A stretch of 64,000 nucleotides of DNA from Bugulina stolonifera (taxonomy: Eukaryota; Bryozoa; Gymnolaemata; Cheilostomatida; Bugulidae), in the NCBI GenBank assembly GCA_935421135.1, contig OW285193.1:4830496-4894495 (forward strand), in the 5' to 3' direction. Under the pieces are notes generated by a model. The model saw nothing but the letters and a program-made list of their open reading frames with translations. It was not told the origin of the DNA and did not search any database. Below are positions 1-12,316 of the stretch, piece by piece. Position 1 is the first letter of the stretch. Each line of letters starts with the position of its first letter. The position numbers were made by a program, and so were the translations under genes.

Positions 1-870
1 CTATAATAGCACATTCTTGTGCATTACAATAGATAAAAGTATACAAATACAAGTAGTACTGCACTAGCTACAGTAGAGTGTGAAACGTAGACTAAGTACC
101 ATACTTACCCTTCTCTGTTTCCTCACAAACTGCTTAGATGTGAATGAACTTCTCAGGCTATCACCAAGGTAGAAAACAAAGTAATGTCTGGAAATAGATA
201 ACCCATAATTGTTATACACATGTAAATAGCATAGACATATTATACAGTGTACATCAATCAATAATATATATATGTAATACATGTAAGTAACATACATGTA
301 TATATGATAATAAGACATGGTGTAAGTATGATAATATAGTGGCTCGGAGCCACCTGGTTCGCACAGATTGACTGATAGTTGTATGAATTTGCATACTACT
401 GTATATAGACTGGGTACCATACAGTCATACACTGTACGCAGTGTATCTGCACGTACTACACCCAGTGTATGTAATTATAGTGGGTATTATAGTGTATATG
501 CAGAAGGATGACTTTTAAAACTGGGCACTCAAAAGAAAATGCATTATAAATTTGGAGTTGTCTTGCATTGAATTGAGAGAAATCTTCCAAGACTATACAC
601 AATTTATACGACTTCAATATCGTCATAGTGCATTTATTGAAAACAAATTTGGAGTTGTTTTACTTTCAAGGCAAAGCAAACAATTTCAAATACCAAAATA
701 TGCTGGACAAATATATATTTCTAAAGTTTTTTCAGATTTCTTTTATTCTGGATGCTTTTAATCAAGAGTGAATAATTCCTGAAGAACAGTTCTACACAGC
801 ACACACCCTTTGCATTGCAGGGTATAAGACGGATTCTACAGTTTATATATATATTACATTGCTTTCTAGC
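1..870. other. no gene recognised
   Basis: AT-rich sequence. The short open frames here look random: they have low-complexity, tyrosine/isoleucine-rich translations and no consistent splice signals. I see no domain, RNA gene or clear repeat. Confidence 0.4.
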
Positions 871-873
871 AGA

Positions 874-1179
874 TCATGACATAATCACTAATCCAATAAA
901 CACATGCACGTACATGAGGGCATCCTGCATGGAGTCCCGCTGTGGTTTAGCCGCAGAGAAACGACTAGAGAAAGAGCTAAATTGATGCTGAGAGCCAAGA
1001 TCCTGTTCTCCACAGCTCTGTTTGTTCACTTTCTTTAAATCTCCTGTCCAGCTAAATACTACTGTGGAGGTCAATGGGTCTATGTGTGACGTCTGCATAT
1101 ACCTTGGAACAAAGTCTAATACTACACAATAATATCCAGGGCAACAGGCTAAGCCTAAATTATCCTCATCGACAAACAC
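874..1179 (-). CDS. unassigned possible exon downstream of the JmjC gene
   Basis: An open stretch of about 95 codons with reasonable composition (segments such as VVLDFVPRYMQTSHIDPL and TVVFSWTGDLKKVNKQ) lies just downstream of the JmjC gene on the same strand. It could be that gene's C-terminal exon. However, the best acceptor before it (ATATAG near 1188) does not join in frame with the donor at the end of the JmjC exon: the junction would create a stop codon. A possible polyadenylation signal (AATAAA on the minus strand near 1240) lies between the two. It may belong to the JmjC gene through an unseen small exon, or it may be a separate gene or a chance frame. Confidence 0.25.
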   Translation of the reverse strand: MFVDEDNLGLACCPGYYCVVLDFVPRYMQTSHIDPLTSTVVFSWTGDLKKVNKQSCGEQDLGSQHQFSSFSSRFSAAKPQRDSMQDALMYVHVFIGLVIMS

Positions 1180-1481
1180 AACCGATCTATATGTTTAATA
1201 TTTAATAAGTTCAGCATACAGACTTTACACAAATAGTTTTATTTTGTAAATGGAACATTTCGCAACTGCTTCGGCGTCAGGAGATCGAGCAGCATAAATT
1301 CATTTTCTACTTGTATATTTACCAAGCATACATTTTCCAGCCGCTCTTTTCAAAGCGCTACACATTTGTAATCAGTAGAATACATAGTCTCACTGTCACA
1401 TCATTTCCAAGAAAAGATAATAAACCATTGTATGAAATTAAACATGCTTCTTGAATACACAACTCAAGACTCAGTATTTTA

Positions 1482-3806
1482 TTATATTATACTATACCAA
1501 TTACGAGGCGTGTACACACAGTCCCCAGATTTGAGGTTGAGAGCTAGATGGTACTCAATCTCCCTAAGCCAAGGATGTGTTGTGTAGTTGACAGAAGCGA
1601 AGCTAATCGTTCCTTCATCGCGTGCTAACGACTCCCAACTTTCTGTTGGTACCAACACAAACGATGATTGTCCAATGAGAGAGCAGGTGAGCCGGTCATG
1701 TGACATGGTAATAGGTTCAGTGACGAGCACTCTTCTGTTGTACGACATGAACTGTTAGAGATACATAAGCATAGAATTATTATATGACTAGTAGAATATG
1801 GATAAAGAAGAAAAGACAACTTCAAATGAAAATCTATGGTGATAAGCCTGGGCTCCTAGAGAACTGGTGGGCAATGATAACCTTATGTTGGTGGTTGAAT
1901 GTAATTCTCAAACTCTACAGCCGATCATCAATACACCTTAGAGTTCTAAGGCTATAATTGTTAGGGGGAGAGGAAATGGGGGGGGGGGGAGGAAGGGGCA
2001 GACTGTAACTCATACTCACATGCTTGTGTAAGCTCTTGAGAAGAGGCTCACACTTGAATACTTGAGGCAAAGCCAAGTCATTCCTACAAATATAAGTACA
2101 TACAAGTCATTCCTACAAACATAAGTGCATACAAGTTAGTTCTTACAATACTATATGAGTGAAATACTTCACAGTCTTCAGGACTGTGTCTCCCTAAATA
2201 CAAGTAACACATAGACCACCTGAGTAACACATGTGACTATAACACAACCAGTGCATCAGTTGTAGGGAGGGTGTTGAGTCCGAGTGTGAACAGCGTACAC
2301 GGGAGTTGTGTGCTCCTCATAAAATAGTTTTGAACGCATGAAGTGATGTCAAGTGCACCGTATAACATTTCATCATGGACAAACAATAAGATTCAGACCA
2401 TATGTAACAAGTCAACGATGTGTTATTCCAGTTTGACCTCCACATATTTGGAAAATCGGCAGATGTGAAACGCAAAAGACTTGTTGGCTAGTGGGAACCC
2501 GCATAGCTGACATTGCGAAACTGATATAGAAACTCGACGTCATTCTAACTCAAAATATAGCTATACTACCATTTCCTTTCCAATAAGCTATTCCTATTGG
2601 ATATATCTTACTTGGTAAATCCCCTGGGCTAATGTCCAGCCAATCAAGACTACTGGTAAATAACATGGCTGACTTTAATGACATCACAGTCAGGTAGTCA
2701 CCGTTCAAATTCCATAGTATGCAATAAAAGTAGTGGCTAGAGTCACTATGCATAATTAAACTCATGTATGACAGCGATAAGACAACTTCTTTGAAGGGAT
2801 CACCACTAATACTTTTCAATTTTTTTAGAGTGATATTGTAGCCAATATAACACAATCATAATTATACTAAGATACATATTAACAGACTCTCACATGAGAA
2901 AGGAAGGAATCTCATCAAACATGAAGAGGTCTTTGTCATCTTTCTTGATAAATTCTCTCATAGACATGGTAGATTGTGTGAGACGTTCCGCTCGGCTATC
3001 GTAGACTGAGATATTAGTCATGGCTGAGGGTGGGGAGTTGGTTAAGTAACCCACGTCCCATCTCTTTATACCAGGAGAGCTGGCTAGTAGGCCTACAAAG
3101 AATACAATCTGTGATGTACGTGTACAAGTTAGTGTTACGCCACTATATTGCACTTTGCACTGCTATAACTGACAAATATTGCATTAATTTGCTAGAGTAC
3201 ACCCTGTGCTATTCAAACAGTAGTAGCTATACTGTATGTATATGTTACTTTGCAATACTTACCTTTCATCAGTAAAATCAGTACTTACACAGTCAAGTAC
3301 ATAACTTACCTTCCACTACAACTGGTCTGCCTTTACTGACATATCTATTGATGAAGGTCAAAGGTCGTATTCCACTCTCAACCCTCTCGATTTGATGACC
3401 TAATTCTCCAACATTTCCAAACGGCTGACCGTGTCCTGGCCAACTAGAAGGAGTGGAATCTAGAACATATGTTCATATTATATTGCTATTATACTCACTA
3501 TATTATACACATAAAATTAGATTGAACATATTAAATACGGACGACATGATTGGAGGCATTTAAATATGTTAGACCAACCTATAAACATATAAATGTGCAG
3601 TAGCATGCATGTACCCATAGGCCTGACATACCTGCATCTTCACAAGTTTGGGGGTTTGAATAAAGAGGACACAACTCTCTATAGAACTCAAGCATACATT
3701 GATTAAGTTGAGTAGTATAGAATCTGACTAGTGGTGCATATAAACAGACAGTATGCTGTGTGTATTTAACTGTACCAAGATGACTTCCTAAATCCTGAGC
3801 ACCCAA
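1482..3806 (-). CDS. JmjC-domain protein (cupin-fold dioxygenase family), partial gene model
   Basis: Exons joined by matching phase on the minus strand: ~3727/3806-3632 (start uncertain), 3459-3310, ~3096-2895, 2092-2024 and ~1750-1482. The first exon is Cys-containing (ELCPLYSNPQTCEDA). The second has the typical pre-JmjC segment (PLTFINRYVSKGRPVVVEG). Later exons give LFMFDEIPSFLMNDLALP, the core strand region, and NLKSGDCVYTPRNWY, which matches the family's G-D-x-(L/V)-Y-x-P-x-x-W-Y strand. JmjC proteins are Fe(II)/2-oxoglutarate hydroxylases or demethylases. Here the segment that should hold the HxD iron ligands reads VTEPITMSHDRLTCSL, and an alignment anchored on the following strand puts Ile and Met at those positions, so activity is doubtful. 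The extreme N-terminus and the end after the WY motif are not resolved. I cannot name the subfamily. Confidence 0.65.
1968..1998 (+). repeat. G-rich tract
   Basis: A G-rich tract with a run of about 12 guanines lies in an intron of the JmjC gene, just 5' of the GGAAGGGGC block. It is a low-complexity sequence with G-quadruplex potential and no sign of another function. Confidence 0.5.
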
Positions 3807-3809
3807 CAG

Positions 3810-5016
3810 GCAATGTCAGGGTGACGTGTGCCCTCACCCTTAATTTCTGCTTTACCCAAGAGGAGCAGCGTACCATATACATACACATTATAATATTTTG
3901 CAATATCATAGGTGTCAGGCTCACAGTTTGATTTCAAAAACAAAAATTCCCTCTCTAAACATGTTTTGTCTCAAGTCTTTGATCGTTTATACCCACTTGA
4001 ATCTGAGTGCATAATTTGGCCATCCAGTCATTTCACCACATCAGACTGTAACCCAAATGGACCTGCATTTGTATGTTCTATAGATTTGGCTCGCATACCT
4101 AATGATGGGTGAAAATGACCATTCTAGGGTGCTCCAATATCTAGTGAAACATAATAAGCCTAAATATCAGCAGTGCCATTGATCATCGTGTTGTTACAAA
4201 TGTAAGCTTACATGTAGGCCTATATGATTATACATGTAGTGTCTCCACAGTTTTATGGATTTTTCTCCTCTATCATAATATATAAAGCTAGTCACATAAT
4301 ATGGATGTAACTGGAAAAGTATCTACTAAGTATTACTGTTCACAATATGCAGGAATTAAAAGTTAACAAATACGTGATAAGAAACGTGTATATGCTGAAG
4401 TTGGAGAAGACAACTCTTATCTTTTGGAGATTCACAAAGTATTTGCTACATTATAACATAATGTAATATTTGAGTTGGTCTCTCTAATAGATTGAATGTT
4501 TGGCTGTGCACTGAGTGCATTCACATATAGCCCTTCCTAAATTCCTCAAGTATTTTGTTGTTATCCTGATTTTTGCTAAATAATATGTGACTTTGCTAAA
4601 AGGAGCAGCTGTGGCCTAAGCAACAGAGTTTGTGGAGTTTTACTTTCCATTGGTACTACCTGGTTCTAAACAACTGCCAACATCTTCCTTTTGCCTTGCA
4701 AAGTTTAGGAAATAAATTGAGTGACAAGTTTCTGACAGGTGCTCCTGAATATCAGTATAATTTATGTATACAAAATTTACAGGCTCTTCAAATGGTATAA
4801 TTCCAGCTCTATCCTACACTGCTTTTTACATATTGGTATAAGAAAGTGGAAATAGAGAGCAATTAAAGATAAGAAATAAAATATATATTATTTATTTAAT
4901 ACATGGATACAAAAGCAATTAATTACAAATCATACATTATACATGGAGTGATTAGGTAATAATAGAAGTGGATTAAGAGGAGAGGATCTGACTAATCCTG
5001 TTAAGCTTATGGATAA
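3810..5016. other. intergenic region between JmjC gene and semaphorin 3' end
   Basis: No coding exon was recognised. A minus-strand AATAAA near 4889 is a plausible semaphorin polyadenylation signal, about 125 bp past its stop. A stretch near 4600 resembles the A-box region of the SINE at 18.9 kb (GGAGCAGCTGTGGCCTAAG) but has no clear B box. Confidence 0.4.
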
Positions 5017-8000
5017 TCAATTTAGATTAGAACAGTATCCATAACCTTCATAATCTGCTTCCCACTGTTTAGTCTCTTTTTCAAAAGTATCGTAGCGATT
5101 ACACCACTCTTGATATTTGATTTGATAACGACATTCTTCATCATCACATTCACTTAACGAGAGTTGATAAGAAGCTAAGCATTCGTCGGTCTCTATATTT
5201 CTCAACTCATATCTACCTGCATTGGAAGGAATGATATTGAATAGTATAAGCGAGGTATCATGTGACAACATGATCCTGGAGGAACGATATTCCACTTTTG
5301 TGTCATTTACATACCATTGCAACAAACTCAGGTCAACTGGTTGATTTAGACCGGCTAGGACTACATCATCCTTGACATTGGCAACAACTTGCTCCATTTG
5401 ACAACTACATGTTCTGTTTCTATTGATAGCAGACCCGCCAAAGACCCCACACTTCTTTCCTGTGTTACTCCACGCGCACTGTATGTCTTTGTTGCACGCT
5501 AAGCAATGTGTGTATATACTGCATTGAATTGTGGGTATTTGAAGTACCTCTTTGTCGGTAGATAACACGAGGCTGGACTTGCCATCAACATTAGCGAGCT
5601 TCATGTCCCAAATTTTGGTATTAACTGAGCCAAACGGCTTTAGAATTGCTAGTATAGTAGATTTGACAGATGGTGTACAATCCCAGTCACTAGTTACAAG
5701 CATATCATCGGGAAATTTTATATCTTTTTCTATTGTGAGATCAGATTTAAAGCTTGCAGCAAAAGTAACTTTGTCTACAGTACGGTTCATATAGGCGTAG
5801 AACTTATTGTCCCAAATACTAGACATTGATTCAGTCTTGTTAAGCCAATTCAAATATGAGGTCCTATCGGTCATTCTACAGCGAGACTTGGGTAGTACAG
5901 TGTTGGCTATTTTATAGATAGTTCCAACATTTGTAGCGACATAAAGCATTGTTGTTTCACCAACATTTTCAGCTACAACACTTTCAAAGACAATCCCACT
6001 TTCAGTCAGCAGTGGCTTGGTCTTCACATCATCCCACATGGTTCGGCTTCCATAAACATCTTCTTCAAAAAAGTTGAGGCGGGAAGAATATCGGCGTAAA
6101 TCAATATTTCGAATTTCTTCAGAATATGGTTGGGTTGGGTCTAAGAAGTCGATAGTCATGTTCTTTATGGTTGAAGCCTTAGCTTCAGCAACTGAGTCCC
6201 GGTGCTTAGAGTACGGACTAGGATCTATACCAGCCGTATCCTTCTCACCATATGGCCTATAACCACCTGTACTTTTATCCCGTTTCTTGAAAGGTCCTTC
6301 AAACGTTGCCTTAATGTCAGAAAAGGTGAAGGAGCAAAGTGCTGAACCCAGAACAGGTTTGATGCTTGAATCTGGCCTCGTGCTATCTGTATAAAGCTGT
6401 TCATTGGCTAGAGGAGTTGAAAACACGCCATAGAAAATGTCACCTATTCTAAAAACATCCCTCAACTCGGTATACTCTGTGTACAAGGCTGAACTTGTAC
6501 GAGGTTTGGGCACATATTCCCAGCGATAACCCTTGCAATGCGCCAAGTAGTAGTACTTCAAGACAGGAAAAGAAGGGAGTGCATTACCACTAGTCGGAGG
6601 AAGTTCTTCCTGAATAGATACGTACTCATTTCGACTCACTGAACGATAGTGAATGTCTTTGCTGTACAAATTTTTTGGCTTTCTGACTTCAGTCACACAA
6701 TCTTCTGAATTATTCCCAATTGGTGTTGCATCTCTCCTCAGTCGCCACACAAATGGAACTCCTACAGTAAATATTAAAACAATTACATCACATGATCATG
6801 GAATTGTAATATGTACATGTAATTGATAAAAACGACTTGCTTACACACATATCACACACACATGTATGGTGTATGTGCATATAAATATAGCCCAAAGTAC
6901 AAGCTCATACTCTAGTGCCTTAACAGCTACCACAACTATGACAGTGAGTAACAAATCGTAATAACCAAGACGGAAGAACTGCTAGCTCCTCGTACATCAA
7001 TGACACTAAACTAGCTACTACCTACATGACTGTCTAAAATAACTGATGATTTCAGTTGTGAATGATTGGTGAGATTTTAAGCACTGATAGTTGGAAAGGG
7101 ATTGACAATATCTGTTATTGTTATCAGTGTGTGCGCAAGACCTCTAGTAGTAGCAGGGTAAGAGCTGTCAGCTGGTCTGCATGCATACACTAACACGCCT
7201 GAAATTTAAACCTAATGTACACGTTCACAACACTTTGACTTAGCTTATAAGTTAATACTATTATAATGTATGCTATAAATCAAACATTTTTTTAAAAATG
7301 CATTGAATGTTGCTTGGCTTTATTGTACACCACATCTTGAAGGCCAATTTAAATATCAACCCAGTGTTTTAAAACTGAACACTTGCTTTACATTTACTTT
7401 ACATGTGTGACTATGACTATAATACTGCCCAACTAGTTGAATGGATTACGTAGGAAATGACAATTTAAATCAGCTGAGTCAATGCCGTAACTCGTGCAGC
7501 TGAGAGTATGAATCACTGACAGGTGGTGAATAATAATTTCAACATCCATTGCAGATTTGGAGTTAGTCATGTGGAATCCATGAGCAGCATGGCTATTCTA
7601 TAACGTATACAATATTGACTATAACTCCCTCAGTACGGTAATGTCTGCAGTGTAGGTTTACATTGCACAGATTAAAGAGTAAATACCACAAACTCACCTA
7701 CTGTACATGTATGACTTGTAGGTAAATGTCTCAAATGGTTTAAAACTATGAGCACAAATATAATTACCTGCGACAGGAACCTTGCAAGTTAGCCTTGACT
7801 TAACAAACGTCTGAAATGCAGTGAGAGACAGCCTGTGATCCAAATCAAATAGGCTAGCATCCTGAAGTCCCATAGGGAGCCCGGCATCATTCTTGCTGAC
7901 CCTAGCAACCCTGCCCGTTACTTTTAAGTTGTCATTGGCATGCTGCCAGCCCATGTATTGCGGAGCATACAACTCTTCAAATGTATTTGAGGGGGCTTCT

Positions 8001-10409
8001 TCCTGTTTGGTATATTTGCGGTTAATAAATGACTTTTCCCATGGAAAGTAGAGGGCACGAGTGTATGAGTTTAGATTGTGATGATACCGACGGACATTGT
8101 AACTCGGTATAGGGGTGTTCTCCCAGTCCGCTTCACGGAAAAAGAAGTAAACATAATCCGAACCTTCATAAAGGGCCACCGGTTTAGGAGTGTATGCCAC
8201 TTGCTCCTGACTACCACTTTTGTCTAGCCTGCCAAATCTATTCAATGGGGACATTACCCAAGTGTATTTAAATGGGTTAGAGATAACTATGCTTTTTGGA
8301 TCAACATCCCCCGTAGCACTGTTAATCAGCAGTCTTACCATCGCTAGACTAGCGCTACTACTAGTTGGGTATATTTCAGGGAGGTTGAGAAAGTGTCTCA
8401 TCAGATCTAGTTGTTTCTCTTGGCCAATCTCTGTGAGGATGTACACGGCTTGCATATTGGCAGAAACTCCATTCCCAGAAGATGAATGGAGTGTAAGAGT
8501 TTTCTGATCGGCATGGTAACCACCAAGAAAAAGTTGGGCTAAAGATCCTTCTGCACAGCTTTCCTTTTCCATGTCACCTACAAGGACTTGATCATTGACA
8601 ACATTCAGTTCAGATGTGTCCAAAATTAGTCTATTAGGTGCTGGTGCATTATCACAATGTCGAAGTTTACCAAGGTGATTTTCAGGAGAAGGCATTAAGT
8701 AGCTATTTCTGTCGGGTAATTTATTTGGACGAGATTTTGAGGGGTCATTTGTTACAATACCGTCATAACTTGTAGGGTCAAATGGAGGTTGTGATGAAAA
8801 TGTTGGATGACATGTTGACGATTGAGAGTCGTATAAGCAGTTCAAAAATGGCTGAATTTTGACCTGGTATCTCAGCCAATCATCATACCTGTTAGTTCCG
8901 GTAGCTGATACTGGCATTGTACCGAATAAGCCTGTTTTGATAGAAAACAATTTATTATCACCCATCAAGGTCATTCCACGGATATGTGTGTCACAGAGAA
9001 CGCTGAAATCACTCACGTTCATCTGCAGATCTCTGCCATAGTAGAGAGCTAAGGCCTCGGCCTGCCGAACACAATGTTCTCGAAAGGTTAGCTTAGCGGA
9101 TTGATAGATAGTGGAGTACTGTTCAGCGATCTCCAACACAGCATTTCCCTCCAGATCATAAACTGACCCAAATGGAACATCACGGAGATAGTCTTCTAAA
9201 CGATGATGCAAATTAAGTGATCGATAAGTGTATTCATCTGGATCTATGTTAAATTCTGTTAGGAAGTCTTTGATTGGTTGATAATTTTTAAAATCTGAAT
9301 CTTTAAAATCCACGCCAGTCCACCACTCTCCGTCGGTTGATCTATAAATACCAAGAGCCATAATTTAGCAAAGTGCATGAAATACATCCAATAACTAAAT
9401 CAGGTCTAATAAAACATACTACATGTATAATATAACCAATATGTACTTACTACTTTTTCATTTGAAAGTACATGTAACCATATTTTACTGCACACCTGTA
9501 CAGAGTACTCAATCCAAAGCTCCAAGAATAAATTGTTTCTTTGGAAACTACTGAAGCATGGGTGTACATTTATATATACTGTTACGATATGGATTTATGT
9601 TACGGTAGGTCCGAATTTGCGACTGTTCAAAAAAGACAGTTGGAAACTGAACAGTTCAACATCGGACAGTTCGAAACCCTTAACCCCAGATTCCAACCAA
9701 TTTTTATTTTTTATTCAATTTCTTAATTAAAATTAATTATCTGTGAGTTGTGTTCGTCTAAATGAAATCTGCACAGTTTCGAACTGTCCGCTTTCAAGCT
9801 GTCTGGTTGTGAAACGTCCTGTTTCGAACTGTCTTTTTTTAAATGTCCCTTTACCGGTAAGTCCCTAGTTACGCAATATACACTATGCGAATGAAGTTTC
9901 ACCTATTGCTGGGGATTTGTAGAAATACTGCTTGTACTATTATTTGCATGGATTTTTGGTCTAGACACATGCATATATCATAAATACCATGTATAATTGA
10001 CATGAAGCTATAATATAACCAAGTCACTAACCCAATCTAGTATTTCCAATTGCAATAATCCACTGAAGTAAACTAAAACTATAAGCAGTCGGTCTACTTA
10101 CTTGTCTTTGAAGGCGGGTTTATCCTGTGCTATGGACCTGAGTCTACTACGATACGATTCTCCCAGCACACTTTTACCAGATGACAGTCGCAGCTTAAAT
10201 AGGTTAGACTGAGCACCAACATATGCGGCCCCATCTCCCTCATCTATTAGCAGTGATCGAAACCTCGGATTCTGAGTCTGACTGTCAGAAGTGGTAAACC
10301 TTTTGACACGCAACGGTGTGGAGATTGGGTAAAACCTGTCCGTATGTACTCCAGAAAACCCGAGCAGTAGAGTTAGTAGTATTACTTCCATTTTAAATTT
10401 TAGTAACAT
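5017..10409 (-). CDS. semaphorin with enlarged Sema domain, PSI and Ig-like domains; predicted secreted
   Basis: Three exons on the minus strand: 10409-10102, 9341 to 7702 (or 7698), and 6761-5017, about 1230 aa. The start at 10409 (or the second Met at 10391) precedes a hydrophobic signal peptide (VILLTLLLGFSGVHT). Sema-domain landmarks appear in order: GAAYVGAQSNLFKLRL near residue 65, YVYFFFREADWE, GRVARVSKNDAG, FVKSRLTCKVP, SALCSFTFSDIKATFEGPFK, and TMLYVATNVGTIYK. A cysteine-rich PSI domain follows (CSIYTHCLACNKDIQCAWS), then an Ig-like domain ending SNAGRYELRN. No transmembrane helix follows, so a secreted ligand of the plexin axis is likely. A Sema domain is normally about 500 aa; here the region before PSI is about twice that. 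The extra residues lie between blade 1 and the FFFRE motif and after the FTYK segment. The exon 2/3 junction needs the donor at 7702 to keep frame. Confidence 0.85.
6762..7690. other. semaphorin intron 2
   Basis: Non-coding, AT-rich intron of about 0.93 kb between the second and third semaphorin exons. No repeat or regulatory element stands out. Confidence 0.6.
9600..9864 (+). mobile_element. dispersed inverted-repeat element, copy A (in semaphorin intron 1)
   Basis: About 260 bp that recurs in reverse orientation at 38.82-39.07 kb. Both ends carry clusters of the motif GTTCGAAACTGTC in opposite orientations around an AT-rich core with AATTAATTTTAATTAATT-like sequence and a shared CTGTGAGTTGTGTT block. 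The outer ends (TTTGCGACTGTT on one side, AAATGTCCCTTTAC on the other) are conserved between the copies. No coding capacity. It is probably a non-autonomous DNA element or a fold-back repeat; the family is not recognised. Confidence 0.7.
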
Positions 10410-12300
10410 ATAACTCCAGTGTGTATCGCTACTCCATAATTATCAAACACATAGAAAGTCCGTAGCGACCTTACGCATTGTAACTTGAAGGAGGTTCAAC
10501 TACACACTGGCAAAGGTAAACTGCGCCGTCAGCTTGTTTCAGAGACTTTCTATTCAGAATAGAATTGATGGGAAGTTAGTTGGTTATAGTTGCTAGTAGT
10601 ACACAGTAGTAGTTAGGTAGTAGTAGTTGCTAGTAGTAGATGGTAGTAGCTAGTCCGTAGTAGACTAATAAATGGTAGTACAGGTGTTATTTCTAAGTAA
10701 TGACTGATGGTGGGCAGAAGATTGAATGGTAATCTAGTTGGTTACTGAACTGTAACGGTAAGCAGGAGAGGCAATGAGTAATAAGGAGTGGATACAGAGA
10801 GTCTTGGTATCACTGCAGGTGTAGCTGTTAATAACTCACATCAGCTGTATATTATATCGTCTTGAATGTGCAGATAACTACTAGTCATGTTAAAAACATT
10901 TAGCATCAAGTGGTTTCTGTATTATTTCTTATTCTAGAATTGCATGATTGGCACAAGGTCTCTGGTACCCCCTCCGTGTAGGTTATAAATCATTGCGTCA
11001 GTATTCATGAGATTAGAGAATAAATTATAACTTATCCCTCTGTGTTTTCAGCCATGCAGTCACTCACAATACATGGTGGAGAGTGGAGTAGCATAACGTC
11101 ATCTACTAGACACTAATGGAGGAAGAGAGGGTACAAATCTGTAGTGTATATTGATGCTGTGATAACCTTGGAGTGCATTGCAACTAATACTACACACACA
11201 GGAATACCCACAACTCTGTATTACCCACATCGTATAGTATTACCCACAATCCTCCATATTACCCATATTTCATAGTATTACCCACAATCCTCTACATCAC
11301 CCACATTGCATTGTATTACCCACAATCATCTGTGTTTCCCACAAAGAAAATATTTAAAAGACATTGTATACCCACAGTTCTCTAAATGGAACCTACCCAC
11401 ACATCGGTATTGTCCGCAAAACTCAGTTCTACCCATAATTCTCGCTTATATAGGCCTACAGTACATACATACAGTATGTAGCGCTTACAATGAGTAATAT
11501 GTCAAACTATATGTATCTAGTAAAGAGGACAAGCTATGTACATGCAAACTGTATATAGACGATACAGCAAGGGAGCAAGTTCACCGCATGTTAGTGAACT
11601 ACACAGCTGAAAGTGGTAGAGTGGTAAATTTATTTTCGCCTCAACTGCGCCTGATGATTTCAATTATATGTAGGTTATCACCGGATAAAAACAATCCATT
11701 TCAAGCTTAAAACATCTGAATAACCTAGACTGTTTCTAGGTACCACAGCACAGTTAATACTACAAGCACACCAACACTGTTAAATACATGTACATATTAG
11801 TGTGAAGTGGGAGTCGTGTCACCGTGGATAAAATATCAAAATGGTAACATAACTCCAATTCACGACGTTGAAAGATTTTGTTGTTAGCGAGAAGCAAGCA
11901 CACTAGTCAAGTGATCATGAGGGTTGCGGGAAGACATCATGTGTAATATATATTTTTGTAAATATATACAGAGACCTTAGTCTAACTTGTTTGTATGAGT
12001 TCTCAGTATGGCTGTATAACTACTAGTTAGTCTATTCCACTTTTGGCATGAAATATTTTAATATAAAAAACCCCGGAGAAGAGAAAGTGTAATTTCATTG
12101 GAAAAAGGCCCATTACACCACAACCCAAACATCAAAATAAAACCCAGCAAAAAAAGTCCAAACTGTGACGATAGTCTGAGGCCTAAAATCTATGGTAGGG
12201 TATGTAAAAGGTCCCGTTATCTAGCTGTTAGCGGGTACAACAGCAAAACTGCCAGCTATGGATTGTAATCATAACTTCAACTATGTACATGTATATATAA
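10410..12300. other. upstream of semaphorin; degenerate tandem repeats, no gene recognised
   Basis: This holds the presumed semaphorin promoter region. It contains a short repeat built from GTAGTAGTTGCTAGTAGTA at 10600-10680, and degenerate ~30-bp repeats sharing TATTACCCACAATCCTC at about 11215-11440. No exon was recognised. A plausible small gene on the minus strand begins beyond 12300. Confidence 0.4.
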
Positions 12301-12316
12301 TCTACAATGTAAATAC

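Noticed and set aside
2550..2855. 101-codon minus-strand frame between JmjC exons
   Set aside because: The flanking JmjC exons join in phase without it (2895 to 2092), and it shows no family features.
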